Positions 26,845-36,055 of a stretch of DNA of 64,000 nt are shown here, piece after piece. The notes beneath the pieces were generated by a model. It was not told the origin of the DNA and searched no databases. It worked only from the letters and a program-made list of their open reading frames with translations. Where the stretch lies: contig NZ_NPKQ01000002.1 of NCBI RefSeq assembly GCF_008329525.1, positions 682,001-746,000 on the forward strand, given 5' to 3'. The DNA comes from Tardiphaga sp. P9-11 (GTDB taxonomy: Bacteria; Pseudomonadota; Alphaproteobacteria; Rhizobiales; Xanthobacteraceae). A program made the position numbers and the translations under genes. Numbering within the stretch: position 1 is the first letter of the stretch; each line of letters begins with the position of its first letter.

Positions 26845-27978
26845 TCACCGTTTCCGCCACACGAAGAGGCCCGACATCGCGTAGTTCCAGACCACGCCCA
26901 TCAGTGCGCCGGAAGCACCGGCCAGCCACCAGATCGGCTCCTGGTCGAAGACCGACCAGGCCACGCCGACATTGGCGAGCAGACCCACGCTGCAGACCAC
27001 GTAGAAAATCGCCAGACCGCGCAGGATGCCGAAACCTTTCAAACGCTGGTCGCGATAAGTCAGGAAATTGTTGAGCAGGAAGTTGCCGGTCATCGCGCAA
27101 AACGCCGCAATGGCCTGCGCCTCCGCGAATGGCGGATCGAACACTTCCAACGTGACGAACAGCACGGCGAAATGCACGAACAGGCCGATCGAGCCGACCA
27201 TAGCGAACAGCAGGAAGCGCAGCGACACCGTGTCGTTGGTCAGCTTCGCCAGCACCAGACCCAGAAAGTCGAGCGCCACCATGGAATCGAGCTTGCTCTC
27301 GCCATGCAGGCGCGAACCGAAGGTGTAGGGCACCTCGATAACGCGCAGATCGCCTTCGGCCGTCGCCACGACGTCGAGCAGGATCTTGAAGCCCTGCGTG
27401 GACAGCTTCGGTGCGAGCTGTTCGAAGCGATCGCGGCGGATCATGAAGAAGCCGCTCATCGGATCGGCGATCTCCACCCGCAGCACGCGCTGCGCCACAG
27501 CAGTCGCAAATTTGCTGGCGCCGAGGCGCTGCGTATTGAAACTGTCGGCGCTGCCACCCTCGATATAGCGGCTGCCGATCACCAGTTCGGCGGCGCCGCT
27601 CTCGATCAGGCCGAGCATTTTTCCGAGCTGGGTCTCATCGTGTTGCAAGTCGCCATCGATCACTGCCGCGCAGGGTGCGCTGGAGGCCAGCATGCCCTCG
27701 ATGCAGGCGCCGGATAGACCACGGCGCCCGATGCGGCGGATGCAGCGCACGCGCGAGTCACCGCGCGCCAGCTCACGTACCGCGTCGGCGGTGCCGTCCG
27801 GCGAATTGTCGTCGACGAAAATGACTTCCCAGGAAATGCCAACCAGCGCCGCGTCCAATCGCTGCACAAGGGTGGCGACATTGCCGCGTTCGTTGAAAGT
27901 GGGGACGACAACGGACAGCTGCAGCGGAGCGCCCGCTTTCGATACCTGTCCGGGCCCCGGTCTGATGGCTTCGTTCAT
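26845..27978 (-). CDS. GT2 dolichol-phosphate-mannose-synthase-like protein with GtrA domain
   Basis: 377 residues from ATG 27978 (MNEAIRPGPGQVSK). Residues about 20-245 form a GT2 domain of the polyprenyl-phosphate sugar synthase type: VVVPTFNERGNVATL, VDDNSPDGTADAV, the DxD-like VIDGDLQHDE and SGFFMIRRDRF. The C-terminal part (about 250-377) is a four-helix GtrA flippase-like domain. It should charge undecaprenyl phosphate with a sugar on the cytoplasmic face and may assist flipping. It is the first gene of a two-gene operon with the GT39 enzyme. Confidence 0.9.
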   Translation of the reverse strand: MNEAIRPGPGQVSKAGAPLQLSVVVPTFNERGNVATLVQRLDAALVGISWEVIFVDDNSPDGTADAVRELARGDSRVRCIRRIGRRGLSGACIEGMLASSAPCAAVIDGDLQHDETQLGKMLGLIESGAAELVIGSRYIEGGSADSFNTQRLGASKFATAVAQRVLRVEIADPMSGFFMIRRDRFEQLAPKLSTQGFKILLDVVATAEGDLRVIEVPYTFGSRLHGESKLDSMVALDFLGLVLAKLTNDTVSLRFLLFAMVGSIGLFVHFAVLFVTLEVFDPPFAEAQAIAAFCAMTGNFLLNNFLTYRDQRLKGFGILRGLAIFYVVCSVGLLANVGVAWSVFDQEPIWWLAGASGALMGVVWNYAMSGLFVWRKR

Positions 27979-28095
27979 GGCGCCAGCATATATCTGCCGC
28001 GCCGGACCCTGCCAAGGCGGACAGGGAACAGCGAAGCCTTGAGAGGTGCCGAAACAAGCCATCAGAAGGGGAAAACGGCCAAAAGCGGCCCAAAA

Positions 28096-28236
28096 ATGCC
28101 AACGACCCCGAACAACAGGCGCACGTACATCCGGCGCACCAAGCTATTCAAGGTCGTTCCAGCGCCGGAGCTGTTAAGCGTCGACGTCGCCGTTGCAAAC
28201 AAGATAGGGACGCTGGAGACGTTCCGCAAGGGGTGA
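28096..28236 (+). CDS. Possible 46-aa hypothetical protein
   Basis: A short frame (MPTTPNNRRTYIRRTKLFKV...) ending at 28236. It is basic, has no recognised motif and no clear ribosome site. The region between the divergent GT2 gene and the M20 peptidase otherwise holds nothing. Low confidence; listed because it is the only plausible frame in this gap. Confidence 0.2.
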   Translation: MPTTPNNRRTYIRRTKLFKVVPAPELLSVDVAVANKIGTLETFRKG

Positions 28237-28431
28237 TCTTGCGGCTTTCTAATGGCCCTCCCAAGGCCAAGGCATTCCTGTTCGCACCATCGCTGTCAAC
28301 GCCAGCCTATAGCCAGCATGGTGGAGCACCGTTACGTTGCGGCAATTAATGCGGTGCATAAGACGGCCATCCGTAGCTACAGCTGCCTCGGCCCATGCCT
28401 GTCGCCGCGCAGAAGACAAACCGGAGGCGCC

Positions 28432-29742
28432 ATGCGACGCTTGCTCAAGCCATATCTGCTCGCCGCGGGGCTGACATGGGGCGCGACCTTCTGCCCAATC
28501 CATGCCGTCGCGCAGACGGTTGATGCCGTCACGACGACGCTGCTCGCCAATGCACGCGTCACGACTGCGCTGGATGCCATCAAGGCCGACGACGACCGCG
28601 CCCTGAAAGAGCAGATCCGAATCACTGAGATCCCCGCGCCTCCTTTCAAGGAGCGCGTGCGCGGCAACTACATTTTGGCCCGGTTTCAGGAACTGGGCTT
28701 TAAGGACGCCAGGATCGACGCCGAAGGCAATGTGATTGCCCTGCGCAAGGGAACGACCGGGACGCCGAAGCTGGTGATCTCCGCGCATCAGGACACGGTG
28801 TTTCCGGAAGGCACCGATGTGACCGTGAAAGAGAAAGACGGCGCATATCTGGCACCGGGGATCGGTGACGACGCCCGCGGGCTCGCCGCTTTGCTGTCGC
28901 TGATGCAGGCTCTCAATGCGCAGCAGATTACGACCGTCGGAGACATCATGTTTGTCGCCAGCGTCGGCGAGGAGGAGCTAGGAAACCTGCGCGGCGTCAA
29001 AGCGCTGTTTCGCGACAACAAGGACATCGATGGTTTCATTTCCATCGACGGACTTGGCGTGACCCGCATCGTCAATCAGGGCACCGGCAGTCACCGCTAC
29101 GAGATGATCTTTAGGGGACCTGGCGGCCACAGTTTTCAGGAGTTTGGACTGCCGAGCGCGACCCACGCATTGGGACGCGCAATCGAGAAAATTTCCGAGT
29201 TGCAGACTCCGTCCGATCCGAAAACCACTTTCACGGTCGGCACGGTCAGTGGCGGCACTTCAGTCAATGCCATCGCCGCCGAAGCGCGCATGGCGATCGA
29301 CATGCGGTCGAATTCCACGGAAGAACTGTTAAAGCTCGAAGCAAAGCTGCTCGATCTGGTGAACGACGCAGTCGTCGAGGAAAATAAACGTTGGGGATCG
29401 GACAAGATCACGGTCGAGATCAAACTGATTGGTGACCGTCCCGCAGGTCTCGTCGCCGAAGATTCACCGCTGGTACAGGCCAGCGCACGCGCCGTCACCG
29501 TTCTGACCCGCGCGCCGCGCGTCACCTTTGCCGGCTCCAGCACCGATTCCAATCTCGCGATGTCGCTCGGCATCCCTGCGGTGACCATCGGCGGCGGCGG
29601 CCAGGGCGGCAACTGGCACTCGCGCAACGAATGGTACAAGCCCGTCGATGCCTATATGGGGCCGCAAAACGCACTACTCACCATGCTGGTCCTGACCGGA
29701 ATGGAAGGTGTGACCAAGCCGATGCTGCCAACACGCCACTGA
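28432..29742 (+). CDS. Secreted M20-family metallopeptidase
   Basis: 436 residues from ATG 28432, with CGGAGG just upstream. A signal peptide ([20 protein letters not shown]) is followed by an M20 di-zinc domain: His and Asp in SAHQDTVFP, Asp in [10 protein letters not shown], Glu pair in VGEEELG, and the last ligand His in [11 protein letters not shown]. The dimerisation lid (about residues 235-345) is present. It probably hydrolyses peptides or acylated amino acids in the periplasm. The longer upstream frame lacks a ribosome site and would hide the signal. Confidence 0.88.
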   Translation: MRRLLKPYLLAAGLTWGATFCPIHAVAQTVDAVTTTLLANARVTTALDAIKADDDRALKEQIRITEIPAPPFKERVRGNYILARFQELGFKDARIDAEGNVIALRKGTTGTPKLVISAHQDTVFPEGTDVTVKEKDGAYLAPGIGDDARGLAALLSLMQALNAQQITTVGDIMFVASVGEEELGNLRGVKALFRDNKDIDGFISIDGLGVTRIVNQGTGSHRYEMIFRGPGGHSFQEFGLPSATHALGRAIEKISELQTPSDPKTTFTVGTVSGGTSVNAIAAEARMAIDMRSNSTEELLKLEAKLLDLVNDAVVEENKRWGSDKITVEIKLIGDRPAGLVAEDSPLVQASARAVTVLTRAPRVTFAGSSTDSNLAMSLGIPAVTIGGGGQGGNWHSRNEWYKPVDAYMGPQNALLTMLVLTGMEGVTKPMLPTRH

Positions 29743-29773
29743 CGTCACATGTAACGTAAAGGTTGATCCCACG

Positions 29774-30592
29774 ATGGCTACAAAATCAACTTCCGTGAAA
29801 TCCGGCAAAATTCGCATCGGCATCGGTGGCTGGACCTTCGCGCCATGGCGCGGGGTGTTCTATCCGGAGAAACTAACACAGGCGAAGGAGCTCAGTTACG
29901 CCGCGTCCAAGCTGACCTCCATCGAGATCAACGGAACCTTCTACGGCTCACAGAAGCCGGAGAGCTTTCGCAAATGGGCGCGCGAAGTGCCCGATGATTT
30001 CGTATTCTCGCTCAAGGGCCCCCGCTTCGCAACCAATCGCCGTATCCTCGCGGAGGCCGGTGACAGCGTGAACCGTTTCTACGATTCCGGCGTGCTCGAA
30101 CTCGGCGATAAACTCGGACCCGTGCTGTGGCAGTTCGCGCCGACCAAGAAATTCGACGAAGCCGATTTCGGGAAGTTTCTCGAATTGCTGCCAACCGAGC
30201 TCGCTGGCCGCAAGCTACGCCACGTGGTCGAGGTCCGCCACGACAGTTTCTGCGTGCCGGGCTTCATCGCGCTTCTGCGCCAGTTCAATATCCCCGTGGT
30301 GTTCTCCGAACACGCCACCTACCCGGCCATAGCCGATGTCACCGGCGACTTCGTCTATCTGCGTTTGCAGAAGGGCGAGGACAGCATCAAAACTGCCTAT
30401 CCCCCAAAGGCGCTGGATGCCTGGGCTAAACGCTTCGAGACATGGGCCGGTGGCGGCGAGCCGAGCGACCTGCCCCGCGTCGACGATGTCAAGATCAAGA
30501 AGCAGCCACGCGACGTGTTCGCTTATGTGATCCATGAGGCGAAGGTGCGTGCTCCTGCGGGCGCGATGGCGTTGATCGAGCGGGTGGCGTAG
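29774..30592 (+). CDS. DUF72 family protein
   Basis: 272 residues, a TIM-barrel-like DUF72 protein: IGIGGWTFAPWRGVFYPEKL, SIEINGTFYGSQKPESFRKW and FVYLRLQKGEDS are conserved. The family is widespread and of unresolved activity; an endonuclease-like relationship has been suggested. No signal peptide. It starts 31 bp after the M20 gene on the same strand, so they may be co-transcribed, though the proteins are in different compartments. Confidence 0.87.
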   Translation: MATKSTSVKSGKIRIGIGGWTFAPWRGVFYPEKLTQAKELSYAASKLTSIEINGTFYGSQKPESFRKWAREVPDDFVFSLKGPRFATNRRILAEAGDSVNRFYDSGVLELGDKLGPVLWQFAPTKKFDEADFGKFLELLPTELAGRKLRHVVEVRHDSFCVPGFIALLRQFNIPVVFSEHATYPAIADVTGDFVYLRLQKGEDSIKTAYPPKALDAWAKRFETWAGGGEPSDLPRVDDVKIKKQPRDVFAYVIHEAKVRAPAGAMALIERVA

Positions 30593-30607
30593 CGCCCACG
30601 ACGCTAC

Positions 30608-31579
30608 TCAGTCGAGCTTGATGCCAGCCTCGCGGATCAGTTTTGTCCAGGTCGCGTGTTCTGACGCGATGAAGCTGTCGAGCTTGTCGTCGGGCATATC
30701 CCAGGGTTCACCGCCGCTCTTTTCGAATCGTTCTTTCAGATCGGGCAACACCGCCCGAATATCCTGGCGGAGTTTTGCGATCACCGCTGGCGGCGTTTTG
30801 GCCGGCACGAAAATGCCCAACCATGAATCCACGTCGAGACCCGGCACGCCCGCTTCCGCCATCGTCGGCACATCAGGCGCCAGCGGACTCCGCTTCGACG
30901 ACAGGACCGCAATGCCCTTCACCTGACCCGACTGCACATAAGGCAGCCCGGCGGCAATCGAGTCGAAGAACAGGTCGATGCGGCCCGCCAGCAAATCGGC
31001 AAAGGCAGCCGGCGATCCCCGGTACGGCACTTCCTGCAGCTTGACGCCCGCGGACTTCATGAAGGCCGCGGCCACCAATTGCTGGCCGGTTCCGACACCC
31101 GCCGTCGCCACGGTGATCGAGCCCGGCTTGGCTGTCGCCGCCGCAACGATTTCCTTCGGTGTCTGCTGCGGCAAATCCTTGCGGCCAACCATGACGTAGC
31201 CAAACTTGTACACCAGCGCGACCGGCACAAAATCCTTGAGCGGATCATAGGCCAGCTTGGCGTAGAGCGCGGAGTTGAATGCCATATTGGAAAGGCCGCC
31301 GACCATCAGCGTATAGCCGTCAGCCTCGCTCTGGGCCGCAGCCTGCGTGCCGACGACAGTACCCGCGCCGGGCTTGTTCTCGACGAAGAACGCCTGACCC
31401 GTTCGCTTTGCCAACGCATCGGCAAGATGCCGTCCGACCAGATCGTAGCTCCCGCCGGGAGCGATCGGCACGATGATCCTGACCGGGCGATCCGGATACG
31501 CGCCTTGCGCCGATGCTACTGAATGAAAGGACACGAGCGCGAACGCGGCCACGCTCAGAGCACCAACCCTGCGAACCAT
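30608..31579 (-). CDS. Bug-type periplasmic substrate-binding protein
   Basis: 323 residues. The signal peptide (VGALSVAAFALVSFHSVASAQG) and the Bug start YPDRPVRIIVPIAPGGSYDL are followed by QAFFVENKPGAGTVVGTQAA. It is a second orphan of this family in the window, with no TctA/TctB genes adjacent, and only distantly similar to the one at 20940. Ligand unknown; carboxylates are typical. Confidence 0.9.
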   Translation of the reverse strand: MVRRVGALSVAAFALVSFHSVASAQGAYPDRPVRIIVPIAPGGSYDLVGRHLADALAKRTGQAFFVENKPGAGTVVGTQAAAQSEADGYTLMVGGLSNMAFNSALYAKLAYDPLKDFVPVALVYKFGYVMVGRKDLPQQTPKEIVAAATAKPGSITVATAGVGTGQQLVAAAFMKSAGVKLQEVPYRGSPAAFADLLAGRIDLFFDSIAAGLPYVQSGQVKGIAVLSSKRSPLAPDVPTMAEAGVPGLDVDSWLGIFVPAKTPPAVIAKLRQDIRAVLPDLKERFEKSGGEPWDMPDDKLDSFIASEHATWTKLIREAGIKLD

Positions 31580-31716
31580 TTATTCCCCCGGTGATATCAG
31601 CCATTGAACTGGCGGAGTTTGTTGAGTTCACTATGTGTCATGTTGCAGATCGGAGCAACGCCTCGCGGCTGGCCGCAACATTGTGCCAATCATATCTCGA
31701 TCACGTGGATGCTTAC

Positions 31717-32181
31717 ATGGCCCGCAAGACGCCCCGCCTCTTCACTGTCGGTTACGAGCAGACGCCAGCAAAAGCCGTGCTCGACGAATTGCAAAATGCC
31801 GGCGTCAAGCTGCTGGTCGATGTGCGTGCCGTCGCCGCATCGCGGCGGCCGGGTTTCTCCAAGAACCAACTCGCCGCCGGCCTCGATGAGCGCGGCATCG
31901 GCTACATCCATTTGCGTGGACTAGGCACGCCGAAGGACGGCCGCGAAGCCGCGCGCAGTGGCAAGCTTGCAGCCCTTGAGAAGATCTATATGGCCCATCT
32001 CAAGACACCGCAGGCACGGGAGGAGATGGATGAGCTGGCGGCGCTGGTGACGAAGTCCGGACCGGTCTGCATCCTCTGCTACGAACGCGACCACGAACAC
32101 TGTCATCGGCGCTGGATCGCCGAGATCATCGAGGAGCGCGAAGGCGCCAAAGTTCAGAACCTGCTGCCGCCGCAGTTTTGA
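31717..32181 (+). CDS. DUF488 family protein
   Basis: 154 residues from ATG 31717 (MARKTPRLFTVGYEQ). Conserved DUF488 features are FTVGYEQTPAKAVLDEL, LVDVRAVAASRRPGFSK, YIHLRGLGTPKDGR and the C-terminal CILCYERDHEHCHRRW with clustered Cys/His that may bind metal. Function is not established. The frame extends upstream to other Met codons (e.g. 31633), but similarity starts at the chosen ATG. Confidence 0.85.
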   Translation: MARKTPRLFTVGYEQTPAKAVLDELQNAGVKLLVDVRAVAASRRPGFSKNQLAAGLDERGIGYIHLRGLGTPKDGREAARSGKLAALEKIYMAHLKTPQAREEMDELAALVTKSGPVCILCYERDHEHCHRRWIAEIIEEREGAKVQNLLPPQF

Positions 32182-32314
32182 CGGCGTTTAGATCATTCGA
32201 AGCAGATTTTTTCGGATTCTCACTTATCCACACTGGACGGCGGCTTATCCCCAAGATAATCTACCTTAAGTTGCATTATATAGTTGTGTTTCTGTTGCGT
32301 TGGGTGGGGGCTCG

Positions 32315-33157
32315 ATGCGTTGGGGACTGGCATTACGCGCATTATGCCTTGCAGCGGCCGCACACTTCTGCGGCGTAGCCTCGGCTCAGGATGTCGGCGA
32401 GATCGATGCCACGATCGAGCCGGCATCCGGCTCATCGAGCTTCTGGTCGTCCTTGTTTGACCCGCCTATCAAAAAACGTCGCGCCTTCGACTTTCTTTCC
32501 GGGGGCATGCCGGACCGCCTGATGTATTTCGGTGGCGTCGATGCATCGCATTGGAGCCTCGGCGCCTATGGTGGCCTGCAATGGGCCCCCGCCGGCCTGA
32601 ACAAGAATGGCTTCATCCTGCGCTTCTTCCTGTCGGAAAACCTCGAACGCTACACAACAGGCACGCGCTCCGACTACACCCAGATCAGCCGCGCAGCGAT
32701 CCTGCCTGGTTACCTCGTCCGCAGCGGCAATCTGGAAGTTCAGTTCTTGGCGGGTCTTGATATGGAGGCCGATTATTTCTTCCACGATCAGCGCCGCTCC
32801 CGGCTGCGCACGATGGCCGGTGCACGCGGTACAATGGATGTTTGGTGGGAGCCGACGCGCGAGCTGATGGTGCAATATGCCCTGTCGGGCACGACGATCG
32901 ATAACGGCTACACCACGCGCATTGCGGCCGGCTGGCGCCTGTTCGATTTGTTCTGGATCGGCCCTGAGGCAGCACTGTCGAACGATTATTTCAGCCAACA
33001 GACCCGGATCGGCGGCCATCTGACTGGCTTGCGCACCGGCCCCTACGAATGGTCGTTCGCCGCGGGACATGTGCGGGATAGTTTCGAGCGCCAGGGAGTC
33101 TATGCACGCTTTGGCATGGTCATGCGGCCGCCCCGCGCTCCATTCTTCGAGAACTGA
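32315..33157 (+). CDS. BcsS-like (cellulose biosynthesis protein S) outer membrane protein
   Basis: 280 residues from ATG 32315; signal peptide LALRALCLAAAAHFCGVASAQ. The rest reads as amphipathic beta strands with BcsS-type segments: MYFGGVDASHWSLGAYGGLQW, ILPGYLVRSGNLEVQFLAG, VWWEPTRELMVQYALSGT. BcsS is a partly characterised accessory of alphaproteobacterial cellulose clusters, but no bcsA/B is in this window, so the link to cellulose is unproven here. AT-rich DNA precedes the gene (32200-32290), a likely promoter region. Confidence 0.72.
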   Translation: MRWGLALRALCLAAAAHFCGVASAQDVGEIDATIEPASGSSSFWSSLFDPPIKKRRAFDFLSGGMPDRLMYFGGVDASHWSLGAYGGLQWAPAGLNKNGFILRFFLSENLERYTTGTRSDYTQISRAAILPGYLVRSGNLEVQFLAGLDMEADYFFHDQRRSRLRTMAGARGTMDVWWEPTRELMVQYALSGTTIDNGYTTRIAAGWRLFDLFWIGPEAALSNDYFSQQTRIGGHLTGLRTGPYEWSFAAGHVRDSFERQGVYARFGMVMRPPRAPFFEN

Positions 33158-33174
33158 CAGTTTATCGTAACTGC

Positions 33175-34335
33175 TCAATCCAGCGTGCGGCGGAAACGGC
33201 TCACTGCGATGGTCATCGCCAGTAGCATCAGCGCAACGAGCGCGATCGCGTCGTAGCGCAGATTTTCCAGTACTGCCCCCTTCAGCATGATGGCGCGGAC
33301 GATCCGTATATAATGCGTCAGCGGCAGGCCTTCGCCGATATACTGCGCCCATACTGGCATGCCGGCGAATGGAAACATGAAGCCGGACAAAAGGATGCTG
33401 GGCAGGAAGAACATCATCGACAGCTGCATCGCCTGCAACTGGTTCTGCACGATGGTGGAGAATGTGTAACCGATCGACAGGTTGGTGGTAATGAACAGCG
33501 TGCTTAGCAGCGCGAGCAGCAGCAAACTGCCCTGCACCGGCACGCCGAACAGCAGAACGCCGATACCGATGATCAGCGTGGCCTGGATGAAGCCCACCAG
33601 CACATAGGGCACGATCTTGCCGAGCATCACCTCCACCGGGGTGATCGGCATCGACAGCAGGTTTTCCATGGTGCCCCGCTCAATCTCGCGGGTCACCGAC
33701 AGCGCGGTGAAAATCAGCATGGTCATGGTCAGGATCGTGCCCACCAGCCCAGGTACGATGTTGAGCCGCGACGACGCCGCCGGATTGTAGCGCGCATGCG
33801 CCCGAATCTCGAACGGCAGCGACGGAGGATCGCCGACGAACAAGTCGTGCTGCAGGGCGGTCTGCATGAGGGTGCCGAGTGCCCCCAGTGCCGAGCCCGC
33901 CGCCACCGGATCGGTGGCATCGGCGGCGACCAGCAAAGCCGGACGGTCGCCGCGCCGCACCGCGCGCTCGAAGCCGCGCGGGATCTCCACGCCGAACAGC
34001 ACCTTGCCCGAGAGCAACAGGCTGTCGAACTCGGCCACCGTATGCACCTCGTGGGTAAACTGAAAATATGAGGTATTTTCCAGCGCCTTGAGGATCGAGC
34101 GGCCGAGGTCGCTGTCCTCCTGCAGCAGCACCGCCGTGGGCAGGTGACGCGGCGTGGTATTGATGGCATAACCGAACAGCAAGAGCTGCATCACGGGGAT
34201 CATTACGATCATGGCGAATGAGACCCGGTCGCGGCGTAGCTGGATGAACTCCTTCACCAGCATGGCGTAGCTGCGCCGCCAAAAACCGAACGGCCTCTCC
34301 TCGACCTCTCGGTCCGGTCCCTCCACGGCACTCAC
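33175..34335 (-). CDS. ABC-2 type exporter permease
   Basis: 386 residues with one N-terminal and five C-terminal hydrophobic segments around a large extracytoplasmic domain, the YbhR/YbhS-type ABC-2 arrangement. Typical segments are VMLGKIVPYVLVGFIQATLI and SMMFFLPSILLSGFMFPFAGMP. It overlaps the ATPase gene by 4 bp (ATGA). With the ATPase and HlyD protein it forms a drug or toxic-compound exporter. Only one permease gene is present, so it should act as a homodimer. Confidence 0.9.
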   Translation of the reverse strand: MSAVEGPDREVEERPFGFWRRSYAMLVKEFIQLRRDRVSFAMIVMIPVMQLLLFGYAINTTPRHLPTAVLLQEDSDLGRSILKALENTSYFQFTHEVHTVAEFDSLLLSGKVLFGVEIPRGFERAVRRGDRPALLVAADATDPVAAGSALGALGTLMQTALQHDLFVGDPPSLPFEIRAHARYNPAASSRLNIVPGLVGTILTMTMLIFTALSVTREIERGTMENLLSMPITPVEVMLGKIVPYVLVGFIQATLIIGIGVLLFGVPVQGSLLLLALLSTLFITTNLSIGYTFSTIVQNQLQAMQLSMMFFLPSILLSGFMFPFAGMPVWAQYIGEGLPLTHYIRIVRAIMLKGAVLENLRYDAIALVALMLLAMTIAVSRFRRTLD

Positions 34336-35276
34336 TGGAAATTGTCCCTGGCGCGCGTCATCAGATCGATGAATACGTCCTCGAGCGATGGCGCGCCGTG
34401 CTGCCAGTGCTGTCCCGGCCGGTCGCGGTACGACGAAACGGTAGCTTCAAGGGCAGCATGATCGCGCCCGGAGACGTGTAGGCTGGTGCCGAACGGCGCC
34501 ACCATGTCGACGCCGGGCTTATCGGCGAGGTCTGCCGCAAGCTCATTGAGATCCGCGCCGGTGACAGTCCAGGTCGCCAGTGACGATGCCGCAATCACCT
34601 GCTCGACAGTACCGTGCGCCAGCAAGTGTCCATAGGCGATGTAAGCGATCTCGTGGCAGCGCTCGGCCTCGTCCATGTAATGGGTCGAGACCAGCACAGT
34701 CAGGCCCTGCGCGGCCAGCGCATGAATCTCGTTCCAGAAATCGCGCCGCGCCTTCGGATCGACACCCGCGGTTGGCTCGTCGAGCAGCAGTAATTGCGGG
34801 TTCGGCAGCGTACAGGCGCCCAGTGCCAAGCGCTGCTTCCAGCCGCCGGATAATTCGCCGGCCAGCTGCTCATCGCGGCCATTGAGCCCAAGCCGCGCGA
34901 TCATGTCGCGCGCCGCCTTGCGCGGATCGCGCACGCCATACAGCCTGGCTACGAATTCCAGATTCTCGCGCACCGATAAATCTTGATACAGACTGAAGCG
35001 CTGGGTCATGTAGCCGACCCGACGCTTGATCTTGTCGGCATCACGCCGAATATCGAAGCCAAGACATGTGCCCGTCCCGCTGTCCGGCGTCAGCAACCCG
35101 CACAGCATGCGGATCGTGGTAGTCTTGCCAGAGCCGTTGGGACCGAGGAAGCCGTAGATGGTACCGCGCTTCACCTGCATCGACAGGTCATGCACCACCT
35201 CGCGGCCGTTGAACGATTTCGACAGGCCGGTCACCTCGATGGCAATGTCGGGCGCGGCAACGGTTGCTGCGGTCAT
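34332..35276 (-). CDS. ABC exporter ATP-binding protein
   Basis: 314 residues: Walker A GPNGSGKTTTIRM, signature LSGGWKQRLALG, Walker B LLLLDEPTAGVDPK, and a switch His in VSTHYMDEAE. It is of the ABC-2/YbhF half type with a single NBD. The C-terminal part (LADKPGVDMVAPFG) is the usual extension of this subgroup. It overlaps HlyD by 4 bp and the permease by 4 bp, so the three are translationally coupled. Confidence 0.93.
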   Translation of the reverse strand: MTAATVAAPDIAIEVTGLSKSFNGREVVHDLSMQVKRGTIYGFLGPNGSGKTTTIRMLCGLLTPDSGTGTCLGFDIRRDADKIKRRVGYMTQRFSLYQDLSVRENLEFVARLYGVRDPRKAARDMIARLGLNGRDEQLAGELSGGWKQRLALGACTLPNPQLLLLDEPTAGVDPKARRDFWNEIHALAAQGLTVLVSTHYMDEAERCHEIAYIAYGHLLAHGTVEQVIAASSLATWTVTGADLNELAADLADKPGVDMVAPFGTSLHVSGRDHAALEATVSSYRDRPGQHWQHGAPSLEDVFIDLMTRARDNFQ

Positions 35277-36055
35277 CGCGTCGCCTCCATGGAAGCACGG
35301 GTGAACACGCTGACCGGCTGGCCAACACGGACGCTCGATGGCTTGTTGGGCCGAGCCTGCACGAGATAGACGAGCTTGTTGCGTTCATCGAGACTGTAAA
35401 TCACCGGCGGCGTATATTCCGCCGTGGTCGCGATGTAGTAGATCTTGGCCGTCAGGTCGGCCGCGCAGTTATCGCAGGCGACGCGGACCTCGTCGCCGCC
35501 GGCGAGCTTGGCCAGATCGGTCTCCGGAATATAAAAGCGGATCTTCATATTACCCGGCGGCAAGATCGACAATACGGGCCGCTGCGCCGGCACCATCTCG
35601 CCCTCGCGGAAATAGATCTGCTGAATGGTGCCGCTCACCGGCGCGAAGGCGTTGCGCCGCGTCAGCCGCGTTTGCGAGGTGTTTACTCGCGCCTCCGCGA
35701 CGCGCAGTGCCGATATCGCGGCGTCCAGGTTGGCCTGGGTGCCGGAGCCGGTCTTGCTGAGCGACTGGGCGCGATCATAGGTCTGTTTTGCATTGGCCAG
35801 TGTAGCGTTGTTCTGGTTGAGATCGGCCTGCTGCAAATCGTCGTCGACCGCGTAGAGCGGGGCGCCGGCATGAACCCCGTCGCCTTCGCGAATGTTGAGT
35901 TTGGTAACACGCCCGGATTCGTCAGGACTGACAAAGATCATGTCGGCCTCGACCCAGCCTTGATAGCCGGGGTCCCTGCGCTCGTTGCAACCGGCAAGGA
36001 CCAACATCAACGCCAGCATGCCCAACAAACGGCAGGTCTTGTGCGACGACATCAT
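35273..36055 (-). CDS. HlyD-family membrane-fusion lipoprotein
   Basis: 260 residues from ATG 36055. The lipobox LMLVLAGC gives Cys23, so it is a lipoprotein. It is followed by a biotinyl-lipoyl-like half-motif, a coiled-coil hairpin (residues about 75-135: QADLNQNNATLANAKQTYDR) and a beta-barrel domain. GGAGG lies 5 bases before the ATG. The start overlaps the TetR stop (ATGA), so the operon begins at TetR. It links the inner-membrane ABC exporter to an outer membrane channel. Confidence 0.9.
   Translation of the reverse strand: MMSSHKTCRLLGMLALMLVLAGCNERRDPGYQGWVEADMIFVSPDESGRVTKLNIREGDGVHAGAPLYAVDDDLQQADLNQNNATLANAKQTYDRAQSLSKTGSGTQANLDAAISALRVAEARVNTSQTRLTRRNAFAPVSGTIQQIYFREGEMVPAQRPVLSILPPGNMKIRFYIPETDLAKLAGGDEVRVACDNCAADLTAKIYYIATTAEYTPPVIYSLDERNKLVYLVQARPNKPSSVRVGQPVSVFTRASMEATR

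Noticed and set aside
25503-27717. Two long plus-strand frames (25503-26345, 26803-27717) over the GT39 and GT2-GtrA genes
   Set aside because: Both are His/Arg/Gln-rich antisense frames; the minus-strand genes have membrane and GT2 motifs.
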